This document shows positions 7,518 to 14,917 of a DNA stretch of 16,283 nucleotides, in pieces. The notes beneath the pieces were generated by a model that was not told the DNA's origin, made no database searches, and saw nothing but the letters and a program-made list of their open reading frames with translations. Source of the stretch: Bacillota bacterium (GTDB taxonomy: Bacteria; Bacillota; Clostridia; Christensenellales; CAG-138); the NCBI GenBank assembly GCA_023393045.1, contig JAEWMV010000163.1:1-16283 (forward strand), given 5' to 3'. Made by a program: the position numbers and the translations under genes. Within the stretch, counting starts at the first letter, position 1. Every line of letters starts with the position of its first letter.

Positions 7518-7549
7518 AAAACAGGGCGCCGGAAACGGCGCCCTGTTTT
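7518..7549. terminator. Bidirectional intrinsic terminator
   Basis: A perfect 14-base stem (AAAACAGGGCGCCG pairing with CGGCGCCCTGTTTT) closes a GAAA loop. The A-rich left end and T-rich right end supply a U tract on both strands. It lies between the converging polymerase gene (stop at 7504) and ilvE (stop at 7587), and so ends both operons. Confidence 0.93.
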
Positions 7550-7586
7550 ATGCTGCGTTTTTGCGTATTCTATTTTGCTATCGTCT

Positions 7587-8705
7587 TTATCCTTTGGCGC
7601 ACTGCGCGCAGGCTGCATGGTCGGCGCGCGCGGAAATCCCACGAGGCACGATGCGCGTCCAGCCGCAGGGGTCGGGCAGGCGGCCGGACTGTATGCCCGT
7701 GAGCGTGTCGTACATTTTCTTTGCGACGGGGCCGATCTCGCTCCCGAGGACGATCGACTCGCCCTTGTACTCCAACTCGCCTATGGGGGAGATGACCGCC
7801 GCGGTGCCCGTGCCGAAGGCTTCCGTAAGGACGCCTGCTTTGTACGCCTCGAACAGCTCGTCAACCGGGATCGCGCGCTCGCACACAGGCATGCCGAAGC
7901 TTTGCGCAAGCTCGAGCACGCTCATGCGCGTGATGCCCTCGAGTATGCTGCCGTTGATGGCGGGGGTCGTGAGCACGCCGTCGATGACGAACATGGTGTT
8001 CATTGCGCCCACCTCTTCGATATAGCGGTTCTCGCGCCCGTCGAGCCAGAGCACCTGATCGTACCCCTTCTCGTTGGCGAGCACCGCGGCGCGAAGGCTC
8101 GATGCGTAGTTGCCGCCGGTCTTGGCGTTGCCCGTTCCGCCGCGCACGGCGCGCACGTACGCGTCCTCGATGTGGATGCGCACGGGCTTGATGCCGTTGG
8201 GGTAGAACGAACCCGAGGGGGAGCAGATGATGAAATAGATGTGCTTTTGCGCGGAATGCACGCCCAGCCTGTTGCCGTCGCCGATCATCGTGGGGCGAAG
8301 GTAGAGCGTGGTGCCCTCCGTGCAGGGCACCCAGTCCCGCTCGAGGTCGACGAGCGTTTCGATGGCCCTGAGCTGCAGCGCCTCGTCGATGGGCGGCAGG
8401 CACATGCGGTACGCGCTGCGGTTCATGCGCGCGGCGTTCTCTTCCGGGCGGAACAGGCCGATTTCATCATCCTCGTAACGATAGGCCTTGAGGCCCTCGA
8501 ATATCTCGATGGAATAGTGCAGCACGGGGGACGCGGGGTCGATGGAAAGCTTCTGGTACGGCACGATGCGCGCGTCGTGCCAGCCGCGCTCCGTATCATG
8601 GTCTGCGATGAACATGTGGTCGGTGAACACGTTGCCAAAGCCCAGCCTGCTTTCGTCCGCGTACTTCGCCTTGGGCGACGTTGTCCTCATGATGGGAATC
8701 TCCAT
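7587..8705 (-). CDS. ilvE: Branched-chain amino acid aminotransferase
   Basis: A 372-residue class IV PLP aminotransferase that exchanges amino groups between valine, leucine or isoleucine and 2-oxoglutarate. The PLP lysine is K195 in GGTGNAKTGGNYA. The HYSIEIFEGLKAYR motif (63-76) and LYLRPTMIG (134-142) are typical of the longer BCAT type. The ATG at 8705 is chosen because GGAGG (8713-8717) lies seven bases upstream; an in-frame ATG at 8729 lacks this support. The gene starts two bases after the oxidoreductase gamma subunit and is the last in the eight-gene operon. This placement points to a role in supplying branched 2-oxoacids for oxidation rather than only in biosynthesis. The terminator at 7518-7549 follows. 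Confidence 0.95.
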   Translation of the reverse strand: MEIPIMRTTSPKAKYADESRLGFGNVFTDHMFIADHDTERGWHDARIVPYQKLSIDPASPVLHYSIEIFEGLKAYRYEDDEIGLFRPEENAARMNRSAYRMCLPPIDEALQLRAIETLVDLERDWVPCTEGTTLYLRPTMIGDGNRLGVHSAQKHIYFIICSPSGSFYPNGIKPVRIHIEDAYVRAVRGGTGNAKTGGNYASSLRAAVLANEKGYDQVLWLDGRENRYIEEVGAMNTMFVIDGVLTTPAINGSILEGITRMSVLELAQSFGMPVCERAIPVDELFEAYKAGVLTEAFGTGTAAVISPIGELEYKGESIVLGSEIGPVAKKMYDTLTGIQSGRLPDPCGWTRIVPRGISARADHAACAQCAKG

Positions 8706-8707
8706 TT

Positions 8708-9253
8708 TTAAGCCTCCGTGGATATGCATTTTGCGCCGCGCCGCAGCGCTTCGATATTCAATTCAACCAGTTTGGCCTTGGGGCCGGTGAACATGTGGGC
8801 GAGCATCTCTCGGATGGTGTCGGTGGAGAGGAGCTTCGTCGCCTCGATGTAAGCGCCAAGCATGACCATGTTCGCCACCTTCATGTTGCCAAGCTCCCCC
8901 GCGATGTCGAGACAGGGGACGTAGTGGGCGGCGACGTCGCCGCGCGCGGCCTTGATTTCGATGATGCTGCTGTTGATAAAGAGCGCCCCGCCCGGAACCG
9001 TCAGGGGCTCGAACTTCACGAGCGAGGGCTTGTTCATGGCGATGAGCTCCGTGGGGTTCAACACCATGGGGGAAATGATCTCCTCTTCGCTCAAAACCAC
9101 CGAGCAGTTGGCGGTGCCGCCGCGCATCTCCGGGCCGTAGCTGGGGAGCCAGCTCACCGAAAGGCCTTCCTTCATACCCGCTTCCGCGAGCGTTTTGCCG
9201 ATGGCCATCACACCCTGCCCGCCGAAGCCCGAAATGATGATCTCGTGGGTCAT
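8708..9253 (-). CDS. 2-oxoacid:ferredoxin oxidoreductase, gamma subunit
   Basis: A 181-residue protein of the PorG/KorC/VorG gamma family, part of the cytoplasmic enzyme that oxidatively decarboxylates 2-oxoacids to acyl-CoA. It has the N-terminal SGFGGQGV (8-15), the PSYGPEMRGG motif (37-46) and full family length. The ATG at 9253 follows the beta-subunit stop by one base. Its ribosome site (GGAGG) lies inside the end of the beta gene, nine bases upstream. The family member is not decided by this subunit alone; the operon with ptb, buk and ilvE favours branched-chain 2-oxoacids. Confidence 0.92.
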   Translation of the reverse strand: MTHEIIISGFGGQGVMAIGKTLAEAGMKEGLSVSWLPSYGPEMRGGTANCSVVLSEEEIISPMVLNPTELIAMNKPSLVKFEPLTVPGGALFINSSIIEIKAARGDVAAHYVPCLDIAGELGNMKVANMVMLGAYIEATKLLSTDTIREMLAHMFTGPKAKLVELNIEALRRGAKCISTEA

Positions 9254-9254
9254 G

Positions 9255-10001
9255 TCACTTCACCTCCGCCCTGTCGGCGTAGACGCCGAGGGGGAAATAG
9301 GGGATCATGTTCCCCTTGAGCCAGTCGATGGCCTCAAGCGGCGTCATCCCCCAGTTGGTGGGGCAGGTGGAGAGAACTTCAACAAATGTGAAGCCTGCCC
9401 CAGCCAACTGAAGCTCGAACGCTTTTTTGATCGCTTTTTTCGCCTTGAGTACGTTGGGCACATCCACGACCGTAACGCGCTGCGCATAAACGCAGCCCTC
9501 TATGGTGGAGAGCAGCTCCGCCATGCGGATGGGCGAACCGTAATGCTCCTTCTGCCGCCCGAAGGGGGCGGTGGTCGCCCTCTGGCCGACGAGGGTCGTA
9601 GGGGCCATCTGCCCTCCTGTCATGCCGTAGATGGCGTTGTTGACGAAGACGGTGGTGATCTTTTCCCCGCGCATGGCCGCGTGGACGATTTCCGCCGTGC
9701 CGATGGCGGCAAGGTCTCCGTCCCCCTGATAGGTGAACACCGCGAGCTCGGGATGCACCCGCTTGATGCCAGTGGCAACGGCGGGCGCCCGGCCGTGGGC
9801 GGCCTCCTGCATGTCGCACGCAAAATAGTTATATGCGAACACCGAGCAGCCGACCGGGGCAATGCCCACGGCGGCGCCCACCAAATCAAGCTCTTCCAAA
9901 GTTTCCGCCACCAGCTTGTGCACCACGCCATGCGTGCAGCCGGGGCAATAATGCATATAGGCGTCCGTCAGGCCCTTGGATTTTTGATATACGATGCTCA
10001 T
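9255..10001 (-). CDS. 2-oxoacid:ferredoxin oxidoreductase, beta (TPP-binding) subunit
   Basis: A 248-residue subunit that binds thiamine pyrophosphate and carries out the decarboxylation. The TPP motif is GDGD (93-96) followed by NN (121-122). CPGC (19-22) and further cysteines at 52 and 62 are near the N-terminus. The ATG at 10001 overlaps the alpha-subunit stop as ATGA and has GGGGAGG eight bases upstream. An in-frame GTG at 10010 is a weaker start. It is one of four subunits (delta ferredoxin, alpha, beta, gamma) encoded in order. The substrate call of branched 2-oxoacids (VOR) is from context; KOR-type 2-oxoglutarate oxidation is the alternative. Confidence 0.93.
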   Translation of the reverse strand: MSIVYQKSKGLTDAYMHYCPGCTHGVVHKLVAETLEELDLVGAAVGIAPVGCSVFAYNYFACDMQEAAHGRAPAVATGIKRVHPELAVFTYQGDGDLAAIGTAEIVHAAMRGEKITTVFVNNAIYGMTGGQMAPTTLVGQRATTAPFGRQKEHYGSPIRMAELLSTIEGCVYAQRVTVVDVPNVLKAKKAIKKAFELQLAGAGFTFVEVLSTCPTNWGMTPLEAIDWLKGNMIPYFPLGVYADRAEVK

Positions 10002-11074
10002 GCTTCGCACCTCCCCAGGGCCTTCATAGCCTCATCGATCAAATCCTGCGGCACGGGGATCACGCCGCCGCCCGCGCCCACGAAGCGCACGGGCCTCGCG
10101 CCGGAAACGGCAAGCCGCACGTCGTCTACCATCTGGCCCATGCTCAATTCCACCGCGATCACGGCCTTGACGTTCTCCCCCGCTGCGCGCGCGCGAAGCG
10201 CCGCTTCGGGGAAAGGCCAAAGCGTAACGGGACGGAAAAGCCCCGCCTTCACGCCCTGTTTTCGAAGCTGCAGGACGGCGGCGCGGGAAATCCGCGCGGT
10301 CGTGCCGTAGGCCACGAAGAGAACTTCGGCGTCCTCGGCCATGAATTCCTCAAAGCGCACCTCGTTTGCCGCAATGCGGTCGTATTTCTCCTGCAACCTT
10401 TTATTTTGTTCGGCACAGTCCTTGGCGTCGATAAAAAGGGAGTTGACGATGTTGTGGGGGCGCTTGCCCTTCGTGCCGTCCGTCGCCCAGTCCTTGGGTG
10501 GGAGGGCGCGCTCCTTGGGCGCTCTCCATTCAATGGCCTCCATCATCTGGCCGATCATGCCGTCCGCGAGCACCACGACGGGCGTGCGGTAATAATCCGC
10601 GATGTCAAAGGCTTCCTGCGTGAAGTCCGCGGCCTCCTGTATGGTCGAAGGGGCGAGGACGACGGTGCGGTAATCCCCGTTGCCGCCGCCGCGCGTCGCC
10701 TGAAAATAATCCGCCTGCGAGGGCGCGATGTTGCCAAGCCCCGGCCCGCCGCGCATCATGTTGACGATGACCGCGGGTAGTTCCGCGCACGCGATGTAGG
10801 TGATGCCCTCCTGCTTGAGGCTGATGCCCGGCGAGGAGGAGGAAGTCATCACGCGCGCGCCCGCGCCCGCCGCGCCGTAGACCATGTTGATGGCCGCAAT
10901 CTCGCTTTCCGCCTGCACGAAGCAGCCGCCGTGCTCGGGCAGATGCCGCGAAAAATATTCCGGAATCTCATTTTGCGGGGTGATGGGGTAGCCGAAGAAA
11001 TAACGGCAGCCCGCCCGTATCGCGGCCTCCGCGACCGCCTCGTTGCCTTTCCAAAGCTCCTTTGCCATATCCAT
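9998..11074 (-). CDS. vorB: 2-oxoacid:ferredoxin oxidoreductase, alpha subunit (VorB-like)
   Basis: A 358-residue alpha subunit, most like the clostridial '2-ketoisovalerate ferredoxin reductase' VorB type. It shows GNEAVAEAAIRAGCRYFFGYPITPQNEI at the N-terminus (pyrimidine-binding domain), then SSSSPGISLKQEG and MMRGGPGLGN, all typical of the family. Length agrees with VorB/KorA. I take the ATG at 11074, which shares one base with the ferredoxin stop (TAATG). An ATG at 11068 is also possible, since the AAGGG site fits both imperfectly. An open frame to 11242 runs back over the ferredoxin gene and is not coding. VorB names vary between organisms, so the symbol follows the common bacterial usage. 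KorA is the alternative. Confidence 0.9.
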   Translation of the reverse strand: MDMAKELWKGNEAVAEAAIRAGCRYFFGYPITPQNEIPEYFSRHLPEHGGCFVQAESEIAAINMVYGAAGAGARVMTSSSSPGISLKQEGITYIACAELPAVIVNMMRGGPGLGNIAPSQADYFQATRGGGNGDYRTVVLAPSTIQEAADFTQEAFDIADYYRTPVVVLADGMIGQMMEAIEWRAPKERALPPKDWATDGTKGKRPHNIVNSLFIDAKDCAEQNKRLQEKYDRIAANEVRFEEFMAEDAEVLFVAYGTTARISRAAVLQLRKQGVKAGLFRPVTLWPFPEAALRARAAGENVKAVIAVELSMGQMVDDVRLAVSGARPVRFVGAGGGVIPVPQDLIDEAMKALGRCEA

Positions 11075-11283
11075 TACACCCTTTCCACGGTGATCACGCT
11101 GTCCGGGCACATGCGCGCGCACGCGGCGCAGGCGATGCATTCCTCCATGCGCTCCACCGCCGCGGGATGGTATCCCTTGGCGTTGGTCGCCGTGTCCATC
11201 GCGATGATATGCTTCGGACATACCGCGACGCACAGCTCGCACCCCTTGCAGCGGTTTCTGTCGAAGGTCACTTTTCCTGCCAT
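11074..11283 (-). CDS. 2x[4Fe-4S] ferredoxin, delta subunit of the oxidoreductase
   Basis: A 69-residue dicluster ferredoxin with CKGCELCVAVCP (12-23) and CIACAACARMCP (49-60). Each motif has C-xx-C-xx-C-xxx-CP spacing and binds one 4Fe-4S cluster. In four-subunit 2-oxoacid oxidoreductases this is the delta subunit, which passes electrons from the TPP site to free ferredoxin. It starts inside the end of the NTPase gene (16-base overlap), with GGAGG upstream, and ends in a one-base overlap with the alpha gene. All cluster ligands are present. Confidence 0.95.
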   Translation of the reverse strand: MAGKVTFDRNRCKGCELCVAVCPKHIIAMDTATNAKGYHPAAVERMEECIACAACARMCPDSVITVERV

Positions 11284-11960
11284 GTACGCTCTCCCTCCGT
11301 CGGCTCGATTTCCCAGGGTTTTTTCATATACAGGTCAAGGGGAAACACTTCCCCGCAACTTACCTTCAGCCCGCCGGCAATCGGCCGCATGGCCGCGTGA
11401 TAGCGCACGGGCACGCCCGTGATCGCCGCCACTTCTTCAGCCAACTCCGCACCGCGCAGCACGTCCGCAACCGCGGTATCGCCGCACAGGTGCGTGTTGT
11501 TGACGAGGCCCGCCGCCTCAAGCTTGGCGCTGCGCTCGATCTCCCTGAGATAGCGCGCAGCCTTTTCCGGCGTGGCGGTTTCCGGCCGGTTGAAGTTCAA
11601 AACGCACAGCAGCTCGTGCGGGATTGCGCGTATTTTTGCGGCGAACCTGCCGAGCACCCGCGCGCCCGCGGGGTCTCCCCCCACGTCCATCACGCCCGCG
11701 GCATTGGGCTCCAGCATAGCGGATACGGCGGGATTGAGGGCGGGAAGGTCGGCGTTGCCGCCCGCGGAGAGGATGACGCGCACGCCTGCGGCCTCCAGTT
11801 CTTCCCTGCGCTCCCGCGAGCAGAAGTAGGGGTTGACGATATCAAGATCGGCAAGCGTGGGCCTTTGCCCCTCCTTCGCAAGGCGAAGCGCGAGATTCAA
11901 AGCGAATTCCGTCTTGCCGCTGCCGTAATGGCCTGTGATGATGTAAAGACAAGTCTCCAT
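11268..11960 (-). CDS. P-loop NTPase of unknown function in the ptb-buk-vor operon
   Basis: A 230-residue soluble ATPase/GTPase-like protein. Walker A is GHYGSGKT (10-17). It is followed by LADLDIVNPYF (36-46, acidic D38 and D40), a likely Walker B/switch region DVGGDPAG (92-99), and later NFNRPET and VNNTHLCGDT. The overall pattern suggests the SIMIBI (MinD/CooC-like) class, though the P-loop is a standard rather than deviant one. There is no membrane helix or metal-binding cysteine motif, and I know of no assigned function. The ATG at 11960 follows the buk stop by one base and has AAGGAA upstream; an open extension to 12062 lies over buk and is rejected. Overlap with the ferredoxin gene ties it to the oxidoreductase, perhaps in assembly, cofactor loading or regulation. 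That role is speculation. Confidence 0.88.
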   Translation of the reverse strand: METCLYIITGHYGSGKTEFALNLALRLAKEGQRPTLADLDIVNPYFCSRERREELEAAGVRVILSAGGNADLPALNPAVSAMLEPNAAGVMDVGGDPAGARVLGRFAAKIRAIPHELLCVLNFNRPETATPEKAARYLREIERSAKLEAAGLVNNTHLCGDTAVADVLRGAELAEEVAAITGVPVRYHAAMRPIAGGLKVSCGEVFPLDLYMKKPWEIEPTEGERTWQEK

Positions 11961-11961
11961 T

Positions 11962-13029
11962 TCAGTATTCCTTCGCCTGTTCCTCGCCCGAAAGCACCCT
12001 GCAAGCCGCCTCGCACAGCGCGCGCAGCTCGTCCTCGCCTGGCAAAACCGCCACCTCGGCAATAAAGCTCACGCGCTCTTCAATCCAATCCGTAAGCATC
12101 TTGTCATAAGCGAGACCGCCCGTAAGGAGGATGGCGTTGACCTCGCCGCGGAGCACCGCGGCGCACGCGCCGATCTCCTTTGCCACCTGATAGGCCATGC
12201 CCTCGTAGACGAGGCGCGCCTTTTCATCACCCCCGCGTATGCGCCGGTTGACCTCGCGCCCGTCGTCCGTGCCCAGATACCCCACCAAGCCGCCGCGCGT
12301 GTTGAGCAGGCGTATCATTTCCGCGGGGGGCAGGTTCGTGCTGCGGCACAACTTCACAAGGGAATTTGCGGGCAGGCCGCCGCAGCGCTGCGCGCTGTAG
12401 GGCCCGTCCCCTCCCAAACCGTCGTTCACATCCACGACGCGCCCTTTTTCATGCGCGCCCACTGTGATGCCGCCGCCCATGTGGGCGACGATGAGGTTCA
12501 CTTCCTCGTAGCGAAGGCCGCGCTTTGCCAGGAAACGCCGCGCCACGGCCTTCTGGTTGAGCGCGTGGAATACCGAGATGCGCGTGATGTCCGGATGGCC
12601 GGAGAGCCGCGCGAGGTCAGAAAGCTCATCCGTCACCACCGGGTCCGCGATATAGGCCGGAAGATCGGCCTCCTGCGCGATTTCCTGCGCGAGCTGCGCG
12701 CCGAGGCTGGAGGCGTGCTCCCCGTAGGCGCAGCTTTTGACGTCCTCAATCATCTTTTCGTTGACTTCATAGGTGCCCCCCGCGATGGGGCGGAGCATCC
12801 CGCCGCGGCCGATCACCGCGTCGAGCGAATCTATGGCGACGCCGTGCTCCGCAAGCGCCCTCTCGATGACCCTTCTTCTAAAGGGAAGCGACGTGTCCGC
12901 GCCCGCGAAGGAGAAAAGCTCCTCCGGCGCGTGCCGCAGCGTTTCCTCAAAGAGTGGAGCGTCCCCCTCGTACACCGCGATTTTGGTGGAGGTGGAGCCG
13001 GGGTTGATGGCCAGTACGCGTCGATTCAT
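11962..13029 (-). CDS. buk: Butyrate / branched-chain fatty acid kinase
   Basis: A 355-residue acetokinase-family enzyme that converts acyl phosphate and ADP to free acid and ATP. The N-terminal phosphate-binding motif NPGSTSTK (9-16) is present. So are the GRGG loop (74-77) and the AHMGGGITVGAH region, which is typical of Buk rather than acetate kinase. The length is that of Buk. The ATG at 13029 gives the family's usual start (MNRRVLAINPGS); its AGGAAGG site is 11 bases upstream, a little far. An in-frame ATG at 13059 is possible but has a poorer site. It follows ptb by 42 bases. With the oxidoreductase and ilvE downstream, the likely acids are isobutyrate, isovalerate and 2-methylbutyrate. 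Confidence 0.95.
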   Translation of the reverse strand: MNRRVLAINPGSTSTKIAVYEGDAPLFEETLRHAPEELFSFAGADTSLPFRRRVIERALAEHGVAIDSLDAVIGRGGMLRPIAGGTYEVNEKMIEDVKSCAYGEHASSLGAQLAQEIAQEADLPAYIADPVVTDELSDLARLSGHPDITRISVFHALNQKAVARRFLAKRGLRYEEVNLIVAHMGGGITVGAHEKGRVVDVNDGLGGDGPYSAQRCGGLPANSLVKLCRSTNLPPAEMIRLLNTRGGLVGYLGTDDGREVNRRIRGGDEKARLVYEGMAYQVAKEIGACAAVLRGEVNAILLTGGLAYDKMLTDWIEERVSFIAEVAVLPGEDELRALCEAACRVLSGEEQAKEY

Positions 13030-13071
13030 GTGCTGCTGCGCCTTCCTGTTGTCAGTCATATCGCCACTTCG

Positions 13072-13980
13072 TCAACTCGCCTGTTCGTTCGCCATGCGAA
13101 CCGCAAGCGCGATGGAGTTGAGCTTGGCGTCCTCATGATCCGCGCGGCTCGTGATGATGACGGGCGCCGTCGCCCCTACGAGCACGCCTGCGTGGCGCGC
13201 CTTCGCGACGTGTGCGAAGGATTTATGCAATGCGTTTCCGGTTTCGATCTGGGGCGCGAGTATGACGTCCGCCTTGCCTGCGTTGGGATCCTCGATGCCC
13301 TTATGTATAGCCGCCTCGCGATAGAGGCAGTTGTCGAGCGCGAGCGGCCCGGTCACAACGCAGCCCTCGATTTCGCCCGCGCGGTTCATTTGCACGAGCT
13401 CGGCCGCGTCCACGGTAGGCGGCATTTTGGGGTTGACGGTCTCTATGGCGCAAAGGCAAGCTACGACGGGCGTATTACAGCCCAACGCCCTAGCTACCCG
13501 AAGGGAATTCATAATGATGTGCTTTTTTTCCTCAAGATTGGGATACATGTTGAGCGCGGGGTCGGTGAGGTAGATCATCCGCTCGATGCCCGGCAACTCG
13601 AAAACGCCCACATAGGAGAGCAGCGCGCTCTTTTTAAGCCCGTGATCCGAATTGAGCACCTCGCGAAGGATCGCCGCCGTGGGGGCATGGCCCTTCATCA
13701 TGGCCTGCGCCCGCCTTTCACGCACGAGTTGCACCGCGACCTTACAGGCTTGCGCCTCATCCGCGCAAGGGATGATTTCCATGCCGCCGAGGTCAATCCC
13801 CTCCCGCGCGGCGAGCGCGCGGATTTCATCCGCACCGCCGACGAGCAGCGCGCGGCACAGCCCCAGGTCAACCGCCCTTCGAAGCGACGCAAGCACGAAC
13901 TCGTCCTGCGCGGCGGCCACCGCAACCACAGGTTTTATTTCATATTTCGCCCGCAAAATGGAATCGAAGCTTATTCTCAC
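13072..13980 (-). CDS. ptb: Phosphate butyryltransferase (phosphotransbutyrylase)
   Basis: A 302-residue phosphate acyltransferase that swaps CoA for phosphate on butyryl-CoA or branched acyl-CoA and feeds Buk. Family features are MKGHAPTAAILREVL, SDHGLKKSALLS, TDPALNMYPN and the C-terminal GATAPVIITSRAD. The GTG at 13980 is chosen as start. It has AGAGGAA (GAGG at 13989-13992) eight bases upstream and gives the normal family length. The ATGs further up, at 14049 and 14037-14040, lie in or before the promoter -10 box and cannot be on the transcript. It is the first gene of the eight-gene operon, under the promoter at 14039-14067. Confidence 0.95.
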   Translation of the reverse strand: MRISFDSILRAKYEIKPVVAVAAAQDEFVLASLRRAVDLGLCRALLVGGADEIRALAAREGIDLGGMEIIPCADEAQACKVAVQLVRERRAQAMMKGHAPTAAILREVLNSDHGLKKSALLSYVGVFELPGIERMIYLTDPALNMYPNLEEKKHIIMNSLRVARALGCNTPVVACLCAIETVNPKMPPTVDAAELVQMNRAGEIEGCVVTGPLALDNCLYREAAIHKGIEDPNAGKADVILAPQIETGNALHKSFAHVAKARHAGVLVGATAPVIITSRADHEDAKLNSIALAVRMANEQAS

Positions 13981-14028
13981 GCTATGTTCCTCTTTGCCCC
14001 TCGTATAGATATGATGATTGCTCATTTC

Positions 14029-14042
14029 ATATGACATCATAT
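14029..14042. promoter_or_regulatory. Candidate operator of the GntR regulator (ATATGA-CA-TCATAT)
   Basis: A 14-base palindrome with perfect six-base arms covers the -10 box and start point of the ptb promoter. Its right part, ACATCATAT (14034-14042), recurs inverted as ATATGATGT at 14105-14113, touching the regulator's own -10 box. Wider inverted arms GATGATT (14013-14019) and AATCATC (14044-14050) flank it. Binding by the divergent GntR protein is inferred; the site does not obviously match the FadR consensus. Confidence 0.45.
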
Positions 14043-14067
14043 TAATCATCGCGTTGTATTATGTCAA
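14039..14067 (-). promoter_or_regulatory. Promoter of the ptb-buk-vor-ilvE operon
   Basis: On the minus strand, a perfect -35 TTGACA (14067-14062) and TAATAT (14044-14039) are 17 bases apart. The start point would be near 14032, leaving a leader of about 50 bases to the GTG of ptb. GTATT (14056-14060) and AATAC (14066-14070) form an inverted repeat over the -35. Confidence 0.8.
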
Positions 14068-14089
14068 TACGGTAAACGGACATATTGGC

Positions 14090-14118
14090 TTGAAACGGAA
14101 GAATATATGATGTATAAT
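14090..14118 (+). promoter_or_regulatory. Promoter of the GntR regulator gene
   Basis: TTGAAA (14090-14095) and a perfect TATAAT (14113-14118) are 17 bases apart. The start point would be near 14125, just ahead of the GGGAGG ribosome site at 14137-14142. It is back-to-back with the ptb promoter; the two -35 boxes are about 22 bases apart. Confidence 0.82.
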
Positions 14119-14150
14119 GCCAAGAAATATGGGCGAGGGAGGCGATTCGG

Positions 14151-14837
14151 ATGGCGAGCGGAACGCGGAGCCTGTCGGAGCGCACGGCGAACGAGCTCTA
14201 CAACATGATCGTGCTGCAAAAAACGTTCGCTCCGGGCGACAAGCTTCCCAACGAGAACGAGCTTTCCCAAAGTCTGGGCGTGAGCCGCACCACGCTTCGC
14301 GAAGCGGTGCGCTACCTCGTCGCCCAAGGGGTGCTCAGCGTGCAGCAGGGGCGGGGCACCTTCATCTGCGAGGACCTTTCGCTCTTTAGCAAATACGACG
14401 TGGGCGCGCTGGGCCGCGCGCGGCTGAGCGATATGTATGAACTCCGGCTCATGTTCGAGCCGCAGTGCGTCATGCTGGCGTGCTTCAGGGCGACGGACGA
14501 GGAGCTGCAGCGGATATTCGACCAGGCGCAGCTGATAGAGAAGCTGGTCGGCGAGGACGGGAACTGGCCGGACGAGGACCAGCGGTTCCACGAAATGATC
14601 GCGGCCGCCTCCCACAATGAATTCATCATACGCATGTTCCCCATCATCACCGCCGCCGTGCACGAGGCCATGGCGATAAGCGATAATATCGAGGCGCTCA
14701 AGGTCGGCGTGATTTACGACAACAGGGACATATGCGGCTTCCTGCGCCTGAGGGACGGCGCGGGCGCCAAGAGCGCCATGAACATCCACATCCGCCACGT
14801 CATCAACACGCTGGGCCTCAACACGGGCGAGGTGTGA
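14151..14837 (+). CDS. GntR-family (FadR/FCD-type) transcriptional regulator
   Basis: A 228-residue regulator. A winged helix-turn-helix at about 8-73 (LPNENELSQSLGVSRTTLREAVRYLVAQGVLSVQQGRGTF) precedes an all-helical FCD ligand domain with likely metal/ligand histidines (RFHEMI, VHEAM, HIRHV). FCD regulators usually sense small acids or acyl-CoA. Start ATG 14151 has GGGAGG eight bases upstream. It diverges from the ptb operon across about 170 bases with paired promoters and a shared inverted motif, so it most likely controls that operon and itself. The ligand could be a branched 2-oxoacid, acyl-CoA or amino acid; this is inference. Confidence 0.92.
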   Translation: MASGTRSLSERTANELYNMIVLQKTFAPGDKLPNENELSQSLGVSRTTLREAVRYLVAQGVLSVQQGRGTFICEDLSLFSKYDVGALGRARLSDMYELRLMFEPQCVMLACFRATDEELQRIFDQAQLIEKLVGEDGNWPDEDQRFHEMIAAASHNEFIIRMFPIITAAVHEAMAISDNIEALKVGVIYDNRDICGFLRLRDGAGAKSAMNIHIRHVINTLGLNTGEV

Positions 14838-14845
14838 GGGGTGCC

Positions 14846-14871
14846 GCCGGATATCCCGCCGATCATCCGGC
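14846..14871 (+). terminator. Weak hairpin after the GntR gene
   Basis: GCCGGAT (14846-14852) pairs with ATCCGGC (14865-14871) around a 12-base loop, nine bases after the regulator stop. No T run follows, so termination is doubtful and readthrough into the DUF1801 gene is possible. Confidence 0.25.
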
Positions 14872-14917
14872 CGATCGCATATCAAAAAGCCCCTGAAGAG
14901 CGAAAAGGAGCGCGCCT

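Noticed and set aside
6494..7642. Minus-strand open frame opposite the Y-family polymerase
   Set aside because: It runs through the strong terminator and over a certain gene, and its translation is not protein-like.
9195..10780. Long plus-strand open frames opposite the oxidoreductase subunits
   Set aside because: They overlap well-identified genes on the other strand and show low-complexity shadow translation with no motif.
11961..12062. N-terminal extension of the P-loop NTPase frame over buk
   Set aside because: It is Arg/Cys-rich and unlike the family, and lies within buk. The ATG at 11960 sits one base after the buk stop.
12451..14034. Long open frame on the plus strand (527 codons) opposite ptb and buk
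   Set aside because: It is fully antisense to two clearly recognised genes, has an Arg/His/Ala-rich shadow composition and has no family signature. It is a product of high GC third positions.
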